This document shows, piece by piece, positions 8,066 to 18,577 of a stretch of DNA of 64,000 nucleotides. How positions within the stretch are numbered: position 1 is the stretch's first letter; the number at the start of each line of letters is the position of its first letter. Under the pieces are notes generated by a model. It was given only the letters and a program-made list of their open reading frames with translations. It was not told the origin of the DNA and searched no databases. Position numbers and translations under genes: made by a program. This DNA is from CALOBA01 sp942491465. Its GTDB lineage: Bacteria > Pseudomonadota > Gammaproteobacteria > Chromatiales > Chromatiaceae. The DNA is taken from NCBI GenBank assembly GCA_942491465.1, contig CALOBA010000084.1, positions 17,945 to 81,944 of the forward strand, read 5' to 3'.

Positions 8066-8450
8066 CGTTTAAGTCTCCGTTGAGGTTAGCCGATCGGCCT
8101 TTGGATTTATAACACGATTACGGGAACTTTCCGAGTCCCGTGGGCGAATGTTAGCAGAACCGCCCACGGATGGAAGCCGCTTCGACCTTGCCGTCGGCCA
8201 ATTTCATCGATACGGGTATCAAATCTACAACGGCGGGGCAGAGTAGCGACAGGCTGGGGCAGCGGGCGGACGTTGGCCGCCGGGGCTTTTCGGCGCGCTT
8301 GCAGCATTGGGCTCGAAGACACGAAAGATCGCGAAGACGCCCCATTAAACAGCCTATTTTCAGCAGCTTACCGCTGGACCGTCGTCGCGCCTTCGCGCTT
8401 CACCGCGTCGTCCGTGGTTGATCGGGAAGGGTGATCCAGGCCACAGTTCC
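8066..8450. other. 385-bp intergenic region upstream of the lipoprotein gene
   Basis: It contains the leftward promoter region of the Lpp-type gene (TATAAA-like -10 near 8105-8112 on the minus strand, 40-50 bases before the start codon). Beyond that I see only ORF shadows of low complexity and no RNA gene or repeat. The RNA methyltransferase stop codon marks its right edge. Confidence 0.5.
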
Positions 8451-9041
8451 CTATAGCGCCCCGGTCGAGTGGATCAGGCTCCGGGCAGAAACGGCCTCTC
8501 GGCCCCCATCTTGCTGCCTACTGTATTCGTATAGGGCCAGGGAGGCGGCGACACTGACGTTCAGGCTCTGCGTCGGTCCCGGCAGCGGGATATGTACTGG
8601 CGCAATGTCCGGATAGTCCCCCAGGTCGAAGCTGAGCCCGAATTCCTCGTGGCCGACGATGAAGGCGCTGCGCGGCGGCAGACGGCACTGCTGCAGGGGG
8701 ATGCCCGCATCGGGGGCCAGCGCAAACAGCTGGTAGCGTTGCTCGCGCAGCAGCGACAGGCTCTCGCCGATGGCGTCCAGGAACCGCACCGGCACGTGCT
8801 TGAGCGCCCCCTTGGCCGGCGCCGGGTCGAACGGGCCGATGTCGATCAGGTGCAGCTCGCGGGCGCCGAAGGCCTGGGCACTGCGAAAGATCTTGGCCAC
8901 GTTGTAGCCGGCCTTGAGGTGATCGAGCACCAGGATCAGCTCCAGCGGGCCGGGCTCGGCCATGAAGTTGACCCGGCGCTGGCGCCAGTAGCGCTCCAGG
9001 GCCTGCGCGCGGGCGGCGCGTCGTTCGCGGGTGCTGGTCAT
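8451..9041 (-). CDS. TrmH/SpoU-family RNA 2'-O-methyltransferase
   Basis: A 196-residue SPOUT (alpha/beta-knot) methyltransferase. The three family motifs are visible: YNVAKIFRSAQAFGA near the N-terminus, FIVGHEEFGLS in the middle, and IPLPGPTQSLNVSVAASLALYEY near the C-terminus, which ties the S-adenosylmethionine-binding knot. The short form lacks an extra RNA-binding domain. The target could be a tRNA or rRNA ribose; sequence alone does not tell. It appears monocistronic. The C-terminal tail after the knot is variable. Confidence 0.88.
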   Translation of the reverse strand: MTSTRERRAARAQALERYWRQRRVNFMAEPGPLELILVLDHLKAGYNVAKIFRSAQAFGARELHLIDIGPFDPAPAKGALKHVPVRFLDAIGESLSLLREQRYQLFALAPDAGIPLQQCRLPPRSAFIVGHEEFGLSFDLGDYPDIAPVHIPLPGPTQSLNVSVAASLALYEYSRQQDGGREAVSARSLIHSTGAL

Positions 9042-9301
9042 TTTCGGTATCTTGCCATCGGGGTCGGTGTCGGGCCACTGTTCTTTGCGTGTCCGGCCCC
9101 AATCTGCAAGGAGCCGGTGGTGGGCCGCTTCGGTGACCGCGTTCCAGGCTCCCTCCTTCTTGTGGTCACTGCGGAGGTTTCATGTCATCCGTCGAAACTC
9201 GTTTTATCCCCTGCGCACCGCCATGCCGTTAATGCCCAAACCAGCCGCGCCGAGCACCTGCCGCTGTCCACGCGGGTGCCATCTATTATGAGGGTCCGCT
9301 G

Positions 9302-9889
9302 ATGGTGGAGCGCTTCTATCGCAAAGGCGCCGGCGAGGGGCCGAACCCGTTCCGCTGTGAGGGCTTCGTGCGCGACGGCAAGGTCGCCTGCCATGGCGCC
9401 GAGCCGATCCCGATCGAGGTGTTGCCCCCGTTCCTGCGCGCGCTGCTGGTGAGCGACGGCACCGTGACCAAGATGCTGGAGGCCTATTTCTGGGAGCCCG
9501 TGGTCGTCGACACCCTGCGCCAGGAGCTGATCGAGGCCGCGGCGGAGATCCCGTGGATTCGTGTGGGTGCCGGCGATCCGGTGCTGATGCGGCAAGTGAG
9601 GCTGTGCGGCAGCGACAGCGGCAGCCAATACGCGGACGCCTTCTCGGTGATCCGCACCGAGCTGATCCCGGACGCCTTTCGCCAGCGCCTGATCGACCGC
9701 GAGATCGGCATCGGCGCGCTGATCCGCGACAGCGGACTGGAGAGCTATCGCGAGGTGGTGGAGATCGGCGTCGAGCCCGATCCCGACAAGACCGGTCGCG
9801 ACGGGCTGTTCCGCACCTATCGGATCATCATCCAGCGTGAGCCGGTGATCCTGATCACCGAGACCTTTCCGCTGGCGCTCTACCGATGA
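9302..9889 (+). CDS. Chorismate pyruvate-lyase-like protein (DUF98/UbiC-like)
   Basis: A 195-residue protein with the UbiC-like fold signature: PPFLRALLVSDGTVTKMLEAYFWEPV near residues 41-67, a VRLCGSDSG segment, and the conserved SVIRTELIPDAFR and IGIGALIRDSG helices. Family members include chorismate lyases that release 4-hydroxybenzoate, and proteins of unknown substrate. It shares no operon with ubiquinone genes here, so the reaction is not certain. The upstream 260 bases hold no gene. Confidence 0.75.
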   Translation: MVERFYRKGAGEGPNPFRCEGFVRDGKVACHGAEPIPIEVLPPFLRALLVSDGTVTKMLEAYFWEPVVVDTLRQELIEAAAEIPWIRVGAGDPVLMRQVRLCGSDSGSQYADAFSVIRTELIPDAFRQRLIDREIGIGALIRDSGLESYREVVEIGVEPDPDKTGRDGLFRTYRIIIQREPVILITETFPLALYR

Positions 9890-10016
9890 ACTGCGACACC
9901 TGCGCGACCGCCGGTGGCAGCGGTCGCGCCTGACAACATCTCGAGAAGATTCCGATACCCCGACGGTTGCAAGGTGGGGATGCCTCCCTTAGTCTGACGC
10001 GCCCATTCAACAGCTC

Positions 10017-10029
10017 AAGGAGGGCCCCC
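10017..10029 (+). promoter_or_regulatory. Strong Shine-Dalgarno fixing the DUF805 start
   Basis: AAGGAGG at 10017-10023 lies seven bases before the ATG at 10030. It supports starting the protein at MGSSNPYQSP rather than at the longer in-frame ATG at 9967. Confidence 0.8.
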
Positions 10030-10612
10030 ATGGGCTCATCAAACCCCTATCAGTCTCCGCAGACCGACGTCACCGCCCCCCCCGTGGACGGGGTGGATCA
10101 GACCGGCCCCTTTGATGCCAAGGGCCGCTTCGGGCGGCTCAGCTATATCGCCTGGTACCTGACAGTCACCCTGGGCCTCTATGCGGTGTTCATTGTCTTC
10201 GCGCTCATCTTCGGCATCGGTATCGGTGTCATGGGCTCGGAGTCGTCGACGGCGGGCGGCATCGCCGGCGGCCTGTTCGGCATCCTCTACGTTGCCGTGG
10301 TCATCGCGATGCTCGTCGTCGCCATCATCTTCTTGATCCGCCGGCTGCACGACATCGACCTCAGCGGCTGGTGGGCGCTGTTGATGCTGGTGCCGATCGT
10401 CAACGCCGTCTTCGGTATCTTTGCCATGGTCAAGGCCGGCACGCCGGGGGCCAACCGCTTTGGTCCGCCGCGCGAGACCCGCGGCTGGGAGCGGGTGGTG
10501 GGCATCATCGGCATCGTCCTGTTCGTACTGTCGCTGGTGGTCGCCATTGCCGGCGGTCGTGGTCATCGCCATGAACCCCGAGCTGAGCCAACAGTGGTCG
10601 CAAATGCCCTGA
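10030..10612 (+). CDS. DUF805 membrane protein, probably frameshifted near its 3' end
   Basis: The protein starts with the NPYQSP motif common in this group. It has four hydrophobic segments and the DUF805 hallmarks GRLSYIAWY, RRLHDIDLSGWWAL and PGANRFGPP. In the reading frame as given it runs on into the RDD protein through a low-complexity linker (GRGHRHEPRAEP). After a one-base shift at the GGCGG run near 10551-10556, it would instead continue VVVIAMNPELSQQWSQMP and stop at 10612, a natural hydrophobic finish for the last helix. I infer a one-base insertion, real or from sequencing. The alternative is a genuine DUF805-RDD fusion of 431 residues ending at 11322. Function unknown. Confidence 0.7.
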
Positions 10613-11322
10613 ACGGGCCCGGTCCCGGCAGGGACGCCGACGCCGAGCCCATCGATACCCTGCGCGTGTTCGAAACCCCCGAGGGTGTCGATCTCAGCCT
10701 GCGTCTGGCAGGTCCGGTGCCGCGGGGCGCGGCGCTGGCCATCGACCTCCTGATCCGCTACGCCATGTACTTGGTGCTGCTGCCGCTGGCGGCCCTGGCC
10801 GGCGTCGGTACGGGGTTGATGCTGATCGGGTTTTTCTTGTTGGAATGGTTCTATCCGGTGTTCTTTGAGCTGCGCAGCGGCGCCACGCCGGGCAAGAAGG
10901 CCATGGGCCTGGTGGTGGTGCACCACGACGGCACGCCGGTGGGCCCGTCCGCGTCGATGATCCGCAACCTATTGCGGGTGGTCGACTTCCTGCCGGTGCT
11001 GTACGCCACCGGCATCGTCAGCATGTTGATCGATCGCGACTTCCGCCGGTTGGGCGATCTTGCCGCCGGCACCCTGGTGGTCTACGCCGAGGGACCGCGC
11101 GGCGAGCGGCCGATCCCCGAGCAGACGCCGCGAGCGCCGACCCGCCCCCTGTCCATCGAGACCCAGCAGGCACTGCTGGACTTTGCCGAGCGCAGCCCAC
11201 GGCTGTCGGTGGCCCGCCGCGCCGAGCTGGCCGAGCTGGCGCCCACCGCCGACGGCGCCCGCGGCCAGGCCGCGCTGGACAATCTGCTGGGCGTCGCCAA
11301 CTGGATCGCGCGGGGCCGATGA
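10594..11322 (+). CDS. RDD-family membrane protein
   Basis: The core IDTLRVFETPEGVDLSLRLAG...AAALAIDLLIR is a typical start for bacterial RDD proteins encoded beside MoxR clusters. It is followed by transmembrane helices, the TPGKKAMGL motif and a conserved RNLLRVVDFLP...RRLGDLAAGTLVVY block. The in-frame GTG at 10594 is a plausible start that overlaps the tail of the DUF805 gene; without it the frame stays open back into DUF805. About 242 residues. The C-terminal soluble part (DFAERSPRLSVARRAELAELA) is typical of RDD members in this context. It overlaps the SpoIIM-like gene by 4 bases. Molecular role unknown. Confidence 0.75.
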   Translation: MVANALNGPGPGRDADAEPIDTLRVFETPEGVDLSLRLAGPVPRGAALAIDLLIRYAMYLVLLPLAALAGVGTGLMLIGFFLLEWFYPVFFELRSGATPGKKAMGLVVVHHDGTPVGPSASMIRNLLRVVDFLPVLYATGIVSMLIDRDFRRLGDLAAGTLVVYAEGPRGERPIPEQTPRAPTRPLSIETQQALLDFAERSPRLSVARRAELAELAPTADGARGQAALDNLLGVANWIARGR

Positions 11323-12329
11323 GGCAGCAGCAGTTCGAGCAGGCGCAGGCCGAGACCTGGACCCGCTATCGCGAGCTGCTGGGCCAGCTGGAGTCCGGCA
11401 AGCCGCTGCCGCCGACGGCGCAGGTGCAGGGCTTTCCCCGGCTGCTGCGCACCATCAGCGGCCATTACGCCCTGGCGCGCTCGCGGGGCTACAGCCCCGG
11501 GCTCGCCGACGAGTTGCACCAGCTGGTGCGCCGCGGCTACCGCCAGCTCTACCGGGTCCGCCCGCTTTGGCCGCGGCAGGTGTTGCACTTCGCCCTCGCG
11601 GGCTTTCCGCTGGCCCTGCGCCGCCATGCCGGCCTGTTCTGGCTGGCGTTCGCGCTGTTCTTCGGGCCGATGCTGGCCATGGGGCTGGCCTGTTATCACG
11701 ACGGCACGCTGGTCCACAGCCTGCTCGACGGCTCCGGGGTTTCGGACCTGGAGTCCATGTACGACCCGACCAGCGACCGCCTCGGCGAGGGCGCGATCCG
11801 CGAGGCCGATACCGATGTGGCCATGTTCGGCTACTACATCATGAACAACGTCGGCATCGCCTTTCGGACCTTTGCCTCCGGGCTGGTCTTCGGCATCGGC
11901 AGCCTGTTCCTGCTCGCCTTCAACGGCCTGTATATCGGCGCCGCCGCCGGGCACCTGACCCAGCTCGGCCACGGCCAGCCGTTCTGGTCGTTCGTCAGCG
12001 GCCATGGTCCCTATGAGCTGACCGCGATCGTCATCTCCGGGGCGGCCGGGCTGCTGCTCGCCAAGGCCCTGCTGGCGCCCGGCCGATTGACCCGGGCGGC
12101 GGCGCTGCGGGCCAATGCCGCCGAGGCCGTGATCCTGGTCACCGGCGCCATGCTGATGCTGTTGCTGGCCGCTGCGGTGGAGGCATTCTGGTCGTCGAGC
12201 ACCCTGATCGCGCCACCCATCAAGTACGGCGTCGGCGCCCTGGGCTGGGTGCTTGTCATCGCCTACCTGGGCCTGGCCGGTCGCGGCGAGGCGGCGGCCA
12301 GCGATGGCGAGGGCGCCGATGGAGCTTGA
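11319..12329 (+). CDS. SpoIIM-family (stage II sporulation protein M-like) membrane protein
   Basis: A 336-residue integral membrane protein. The N-terminal 90 residues are cytoplasmic and helical. Transmembrane segments follow at about 108-128, 185-215 and 225-320, with the conserved YYIMNNVGIAFRTFASGLVFGIG and ISGAAGLLLAKALLAPG segments of the SpoIIM/DUF95 family. This organism need not sporulate: the family is widespread next to MoxR, DUF58 and RDD genes. ATGA overlap with the RDD gene and an 11-base overlap with the next gene show tight coupling. Confidence 0.88.
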   Translation: MRQQQFEQAQAETWTRYRELLGQLESGKPLPPTAQVQGFPRLLRTISGHYALARSRGYSPGLADELHQLVRRGYRQLYRVRPLWPRQVLHFALAGFPLALRRHAGLFWLAFALFFGPMLAMGLACYHDGTLVHSLLDGSGVSDLESMYDPTSDRLGEGAIREADTDVAMFGYYIMNNVGIAFRTFASGLVFGIGSLFLLAFNGLYIGAAAGHLTQLGHGQPFWSFVSGHGPYELTAIVISGAAGLLLAKALLAPGRLTRAAALRANAAEAVILVTGAMLMLLLAAAVEAFWSSSTLIAPPIKYGVGALGWVLVIAYLGLAGRGEAAASDGEGADGA

Positions 12330-13818
12330 GCGGCTCAGCGCCCGCATCCGCCCGCGCCGGACCTGGGAGGCCATCGACCTGGGCTTTGCGCTGGCGCGCC
12401 AATGGTTTTTGCCGCTGTGGCTGCTGTGGTGGATGACCGCGGCGCCGGTGGCGCTGCTCAGCCTGCCCTGGCTGTATCGGCACCCGGACTTGTGGATCCT
12501 GCTGCTGTGGTGGTTGAAGCCGTTGTATGAGGCCCTGCTGTTGTTCTGGCTCAGCCGCGCCCTGTTCGGTGATCGGCCGCCGCTGGCCGGGGCCTGGCGC
12601 GGCCTGCGCCAGGCCTTCCCGCCGCGGCTCTGGCCGCAGCTGCTCTGGCGCCGGCTCAGTCCCGTGCGCTCGGTGAACATGCCGGTGACGCTGCTCGAGG
12701 GGCTGCGCGGGCGCCGGCGCCGACAGCGCCTGCGCGTGCTGGCGGCCCCGGGCGGGACCGGCAGCTGGCTGACGTTGATCTGCGTCCACATGGAGGCGAT
12801 CCTGTACATTTCGGCGATCCTCGTGCTGCTGGTGATGATCCCCGAGCAGCTGCCGAGCCTGGATCTGATGGAGGTCTTCTTCGACCAGGATTCGGCGCTG
12901 TACTGGATCGTCGCCGTCTCCACCGCCTTGGCCATGTCGGTGATCGCGCCGTTCTATGTCGCCGCCGGCTTCGCCGTCTATCTGGGCCGGCGCACCGAGC
13001 TGGAGGCCTGGGACCTGGAGCTGTTGTTCCGGCGCCAGGCCGGCCGCCGACGCGGGCGCCGATCCGCCGGGCCGGCGGCGATGCTGCTGGTCGGTCTGGT
13101 GGCGCTGGGCCTGCCGCCGGCACCGGCAACGGCGGCGCAGACGCCGAGCCGCGAGGAGGCGAGGGCGCTCATCGAGGAGATCCTGGCCGACGGAGACTTC
13201 GGGCGCAGCGAGGAGGTCGAGTCCTGGGAGTACATCGGCGAGATCCCGGAGACGGACGCGACCGACGCCGATTCCGACACCGCCGGCACGGGCGCCCTCG
13301 CCCGCGCCCTCGCCGAGGTCATCCCGTTGCTGGCGACCCTGGTCAAGTGGACGGTGTTGCTGATCGCCGCGGTCGCCCTGGTCCTGTTGGCCCAACGCCT
13401 GTTCCTGGAGCTGCGCTTGGACACAGGGGCGGGTCGCGGTCGGCGCCGGCGCAAGGCCGCATCCGTGGCGCCAGCGGAACAGGAGGCGGAGCCCCTGGCC
13501 CTTGCCCTGCCCGAGGATGTGCCCGTCGCGGTGCGTGCGCTGTTGGCGAGGGGCGAGGCCCGGGCCGCCCTCGGGCTGCTGTATCGGGCCCAGCTTGCCC
13601 ACTTGCGCACGGCCGGTCTGGACATCCCGGACAGCGCCACCGAGGCGGAATGCCTCCAGGTTGCCCGTCGCTACGGCGATCCCACCGAGCTGGATTGGCT
13701 CGGTCGGCTGACGCGGCTGTGGCAGCGGGCGGCCTATGCCCATCTGCCGGTGGCCGCCGACGAGGTGGAGACACTGCTGCTGTGCCGCCCCACCGCCGCA
13801 TCGGCGAGCGCGGCCTGA
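12319..13818 (+). CDS. Membrane protein with C-terminal DUF4129 domain
   Basis: A 499-residue protein. The N-terminal half is hydrophobic (helices near 25-45, 50-80, 160-180 and 195-225). A second membrane segment at about 255-275 resembles an export signal, and another follows near 335-360. A charged linker leads to a C-terminal DUF4129 domain (LARGEARAALGLLYRAQL...WQRAAYAHLPVAADEV). I chose the ATG at 12319, which overlaps the SpoIIM-like gene by 11 bases and gives a sensible N-terminus. DUF4129 proteins are regular partners of MoxR and DUF58 proteins; the function is unknown. Confidence 0.82.
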   Translation: MELERLSARIRPRRTWEAIDLGFALARQWFLPLWLLWWMTAAPVALLSLPWLYRHPDLWILLLWWLKPLYEALLLFWLSRALFGDRPPLAGAWRGLRQAFPPRLWPQLLWRRLSPVRSVNMPVTLLEGLRGRRRRQRLRVLAAPGGTGSWLTLICVHMEAILYISAILVLLVMIPEQLPSLDLMEVFFDQDSALYWIVAVSTALAMSVIAPFYVAAGFAVYLGRRTELEAWDLELLFRRQAGRRRGRRSAGPAAMLLVGLVALGLPPAPATAAQTPSREEARALIEEILADGDFGRSEEVESWEYIGEIPETDATDADSDTAGTGALARALAEVIPLLATLVKWTVLLIAAVALVLLAQRLFLELRLDTGAGRGRRRRKAASVAPAEQEAEPLALALPEDVPVAVRALLARGEARAALGLLYRAQLAHLRTAGLDIPDSATEAECLQVARRYGDPTELDWLGRLTRLWQRAAYAHLPVAADEVETLLLCRPTAASASAA

Positions 13819-13826
13819 TCTCCGCC

Positions 13827-14990
13827 ATGGCGCAGTCCGGACGCTCTCGGTTCTTTCTCCTGCTCTGGCTGCTGCTGGGCGCCCTGTTGCTGGCCCTGGC
13901 GGTGAAGGGCTGGCTCTGGTTCGGAGAGAACTTCGAGCGGCGCACCAAGACGGTGGAGACCGGCTATTCGGCGGCGGCGCGCCGCAACCCCTTCCTGGCC
14001 GCCGAGCGCTACCTGCGACGGCTCGGCGTGGCCGCGGAGAGTCGGCCCGGCCGCGGGCTGCTGCGCGCGCTGCCGAGCCCGGAGGATACCCTGATCGTCA
14101 ACGGCCTGGGGCCGATGAGCAAGGTCCGCCGGGACGCGCTGCGGGCCTGGGTGGAGGCCGGCGGACGCCTGATCGTCGAGGCGATCGATTTTGTTGACGA
14201 CGACGGCGCGCTGCCCCGCGACGACCTGCTGGCCGATCTGGGCGTGGCGCTGCTGGCGGCCGACGCTGCCGAGGGGCCGACCGAAGTGGTGGCCGACGCC
14301 TATTTCGAGGGCTTCCCGGACGCGGTGGAGATCGGCTTCCTTGCGGGCTACTACCTGGAGGACCGGGAAGAGCTGGCCAGCGGCAGCCTATTCGCCGATG
14401 GCCTGGCGCGGATGCTGCAGTACGAGCTCGGCCGCGGCACGGTGACGGTCACCAGCGACAACGTCTTCATGACCAACGAGGATATCGGCAACCACGACCA
14501 TGCCTTGTTCCTGACCCTGTTGGCCGCGCCGACGGGCACCGGCAAGGTCTGGCTGCTCTACGACAGCGACGTACCCGGATTGACGACGCTGATCTGGCGC
14601 TCGGCGCCGTTCGCCGTCATCAGCGCCGCGCTGCTGGTGCTGGTGGCGGTCTGGCACATCGGCAGCCGGCTCGGGCCGCTGATCGGCGCGCCGGGGCGCC
14701 TACGTCGGGATCTGCTCACCCACCTGCAGGCCGGCGCCGATTTCCTTTGGCGGCACGGTCGCGGCGGGCGGCAGCTGCGGGCGACGCAGCAGCGCATCGA
14801 GCAGGCCTGGACACGGCGGCACCCGCTGCTGCGCCATCTCCCGCAGGACGAGCGCGCGCACTGGATCAGCACCCAGGCCGGGCTGCCGCCGGCGGAGGTG
14901 GAGGCGGCGCTGTACGGACGCGTGGATGACCCGGAGGCGGATTTCATCCGCGTCAGCCGCACGCTGCAACAGCTCTGGGTGGCCCTGTAG
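13827..14990 (+). CDS. DUF4350-domain membrane protein
   Basis: A 387-residue protein with an N-terminal membrane anchor (about 9-28), an extracytoplasmic alpha/beta domain (LIVNGLGPMSKVRRDALRAWVEAGG, then LIVEAIDF) matching DUF4350, and a second membrane helix near 255-280. The C-terminal cytoplasmic helical domain carries HLQAGADFLWRHGRG. DUF4350 has a glutamine-amidotransferase-like topology but no obvious catalytic Cys here. It follows the DUF4129 gene after 8 bases. Role unknown beyond the cluster. Confidence 0.8.
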   Translation: MAQSGRSRFFLLLWLLLGALLLALAVKGWLWFGENFERRTKTVETGYSAAARRNPFLAAERYLRRLGVAAESRPGRGLLRALPSPEDTLIVNGLGPMSKVRRDALRAWVEAGGRLIVEAIDFVDDDGALPRDDLLADLGVALLAADAAEGPTEVVADAYFEGFPDAVEIGFLAGYYLEDREELASGSLFADGLARMLQYELGRGTVTVTSDNVFMTNEDIGNHDHALFLTLLAAPTGTGKVWLLYDSDVPGLTTLIWRSAPFAVISAALLVLVAVWHIGSRLGPLIGAPGRLRRDLLTHLQAGADFLWRHGRGGRQLRATQQRIEQAWTRRHPLLRHLPQDERAHWISTQAGLPPAEVEAALYGRVDDPEADFIRVSRTLQQLWVAL

Positions 14991-15046
14991 ACCCGCGCGA
15001 GGCGGCACGAACCAATGATTGACATCGGCAGACGACGGAACCATCC

Positions 15047-16029
<983 letters not shown>

Positions 16030-16033
<4 letters not shown>

Positions 16034-17337
16034 GGCCCCGGCGCCCGCTGCTCTATCCGCTGGCGCTGTGGACCGGCGTCGGCCTGGCCGCGGCCTGGTG
16101 GCCGGCAGCGGAGCCCCTCTGGAAAGGGCTCGGTCTGCTGATCGGCGGCGTCGCCCTGGCCGACCTGCTGCTGCTGCTCGGGACCCGTTCACCAAACGCC
16201 GAGCGCCGGCTCGGCCATATCCTGCCCCAGGGGGCCTGGACGCGGGTCGAACTGGACCTCTACAACCTGCACCGCCGACCCCTGGCCTTGGCCTGCCACG
16301 ACCGCCACCCGCCGGGATTCGAGGTGCAGGACCTGCCGCGCGCCTTGACCATCGCCCCGCGCAACCGTGCGCGGCTGCGCTATCGGGTGCGCCCGCCGCG
16401 CCGTGGCCAGTTCCGCTTCGACGGCTGCGATGTGCGGCTTTTCTCGCCGCTGGGCCTGTGGGGTCGACGCCGCCGGCTGGCGTTGGAGCAGCGCGTCCGC
16501 GTCTATCCCAACTTCGCCGAGATCAGCCGCTACACCCTGCTGGCCGCCAACGACCAGCTTGCCCAGCTCGGCGTGCGCCGCCTGCAGCGGCGCGGCGGCG
16601 GGGCGGAGTTTCATCAGCTGCGCGAATATCGGCGCGGCGACAGCCTGCGCCAGATCGATTGGAAGGCCACCTCGCGCATGCGCAAGCTCATTGCCCGCGA
16701 ATACCAGGACGAGCAGGACCAGCGGCTGTTGTTTCTGCTCGACTGCGGCCGGCGCATGCGCCACCAGGCGCAGACCGGTCCCGGTCACCTCGACGAGGCC
16801 CTGAACGCCCTGCTGCTGCTGGCCTATGTGGCGATTCACCAGGGCGACGCGGTGGGCCTGATGACCTACGGCGGCCCCCAGCGCTGGCTCGCGCCGCGCA
16901 AGGAGGCCGATACCGTCAACCGCATGCTCGATGCCGTCTACGACCTGGAGGCAAGCATGGAGGCGGCCGACCCGCTGGGCGCCGCCCGCGAGCTGATGCA
17001 GGCGCAGCCGCGCCGGGCCATGGTGGTCTGCATCACCAACAGCCGCGATGAGGATCACCCGGAGCTGATCGGCGCCGTGCGCCTGCTGCGCCGGCGTCAT
17101 CTGGTGGTGCTGGCGGATCTGCGCGAATCCTCCCTCGACCAAGCCCTGACCACGCCCATCACCGACCGTCCGGCGGCGCTGCGCTTCCACGGCGTGCAGT
17201 CCTACCTGGAGGACCGCCGCCGCCACCACGAACGGCTGCACCACCTGGGTGCCCTGGTCCTGGACCTGCTGCCGAGCCAGCTGCCGGTGGCGTTGATCAA
17301 TCAGTACTTCGCGATCAAGCGGGCCGGGGAGCTTTGA
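16030..17337 (+). CDS. DUF58-domain protein (MoxR partner, vWA-like)
   Basis: A 435-residue protein with two N-terminal membrane helices (about 5-23 and 33-49). Then comes a beta-rich region and the DUF58 signature EFHQLREYRRGDSLRQIDWK (about 196-215), leading into a vWA-like domain (LLFLLDCGRRM). DUF58 proteins are the standard partners of MoxR ATPases, which probably act on the metal-binding vWA part. The start ATG at 16030 overlaps the moxR stop. It is the last gene of the cluster; a small unknown gene converges on it. Confidence 0.9.
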
Positions 17338-17343
17338 GCCTCA

Positions 17344-17586
17344 TCAACCCCCGAAACGATAGCGCAGCAGATACCAGAGGGCCTTCAGGCCGTCGCGCCA
17401 GTTGATCTTCTTGCCCTGGTTTTGCTCGTGCAGGATCAGCGTGATGCTCAGCCCAGCCTGCTCTGCAGGCGCAATCACCAGCTCACCGGCCGCGTCCAGG
17501 CTCAGCTCCCCCACCGCGTTCGTCCACGCGCTGGGGATCGCCGACGCGAGCGTCATCCTGTTGGTCGGGCGGATGGTCCGCCGCAA
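17344..17586 (-). CDS. Hypothetical small protein, possibly a gene remnant
   Basis: I do not recognise this 80-residue product. Its second half (GELSLDAAGELVIAPAEQAG, then ITLILHEQNQGKKINWRDG) has a believable beta-then-helix composition, and it ends in KALWYLLRYRFGG. The N-terminal part is basic and low in information. The 220 bases upstream read as several short broken frames, so it may be the tail of a decayed gene. It lies 6 bases from the DUF58 stop, convergent. Confidence 0.35.
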   Translation of the reverse strand: MRRTIRPTNRMTLASAIPSAWTNAVGELSLDAAGELVIAPAEQAGLSITLILHEQNQGKKINWRDGLKALWYLLRYRFGG

Positions 17587-17806
17587 GGGGTCTCATTCCT
17601 GACGGGGGCGTGGCCAGCGATCCACGGCCGGACCGAGAACGCATAGCTGCTCGTTGTCGGTGACACCCCGAACGATGCGGTGATGCGCGACCGCAAGGGC
17701 GGCGCGGGGCCGTGGCCGGTTGTCCCGCGGGCTCGGTCCAAATCGTCGGCGACGTGGCCGATGTCGTTGCCGACGGCACGCGCGGCCCCCTGGTGCCCGC
17801 ACGGTC

Positions 17807-18577
17807 TCAAACGCTCGGCGGGTGCCGCCGCTCGGCGAACATCCGCAGCAGGTACTGCCCTGCCGGGCGCTCGCGGAATGCCTCCACCGCGGAGCACAGC
17901 GGCTCGGGCAGGGTTTGCAGGGCCGGCAGCGGGGCGCCGTATTCCGCCGGGATGACGGTCAGGCCGGCGTTGGCGCAGACGACCACATCAAGCAGCGTGA
18001 AGCGCTCGCCGTGGAGGTAGGGGCGACCGTCTGCGAGCAGCGCATCGAGGGCGTCGTAGGCGGCCCGCAGCTTGTCGACGGCCGCCTCGGCGATGTCGTG
18101 GCCGGTGTGCAGGCCGCGCATCATGACGATGCGCACGTTGAAGTAGATGCCGTTGACGAGCAGGCGCTCGTACCAGGGCACACCGAAGGCGAAGGTGGCG
18201 CTCGCCTGCTGCCGCTTCGCCAGCAGGTGGTAGAAGATCCATTTGGAGGGCTCTTCGTCGAACAGGGCCTGGTACTTGTCGATCTGCGCCTGCAGGGCCT
18301 CGGACTCGGCGGCATCGCCGGGCGTGAGCTGCTGCTCGGCTTCGGCGCGGGCCTCGAAGTGATTGAAGATCGCCTGCCAGCTGGCGAGGGTCAGGTCTCC
18401 GTGCCGGTAGAGCGGATACTGGTTCGAGCCCCCGGCCTTGCGTAGCGCGTTGAACAGGAAGAACGGGGTGTGGCGCGCTTCGTGGTAGGGCACATCGTAG
18501 TGATCCAGCAGCCAGCGTGCGGTCTCGCAGTCGGTGTGCGGGGGCATGGTGATCAGGCGGGCGGCGGCGTCGCTCAT
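17807..18577 (-). CDS. Glutathione S-transferase family protein
   Basis: A 256-residue protein with a thioredoxin-like N-terminal part (ITMPPHTDCETARWLLDHYD...YHEARHTPFF) and an all-helical C-terminal domain with the N-capping motif GERFTLLDVVVCANAG, typical of GSTs. An acidic residue normally follows the SQAI/SNAI position; here LASWQAI occupies that place. The substrate cannot be predicted. The start codon overlaps the stop of the upstream AI-2E transporter gene by one base, so the two form one unit. Confidence 0.82.
   Translation of the reverse strand: MSDAAARLITMPPHTDCETARWLLDHYDVPYHEARHTPFFLFNALRKAGGSNQYPLYRHGDLTLASWQAIFNHFEARAEAEQQLTPGDAAESEALQAQIDKYQALFDEEPSKWIFYHLLAKRQQASATFAFGVPWYERLLVNGIYFNVRIVMMRGLHTGHDIAEAAVDKLRAAYDALDALLADGRPYLHGERFTLLDVVVCANAGLTVIPAEYGAPLPALQTLPEPLCSAVEAFRERPAGQYLLRMFAERRHPPSV

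Noticed and set aside
11319..12329. Evidence of sporulation from a SpoIIM-like gene
   Set aside because: The family is widespread in non-sporulating bacteria beside MoxR and RDD genes; no other sporulation gene is present.
17593..17897. Minus-strand frames between the small hypothetical gene and the GST gene
   Set aside because: They overlap each other and the GST 3' end, lack a good start, and match nothing I recognise; at most remnants.
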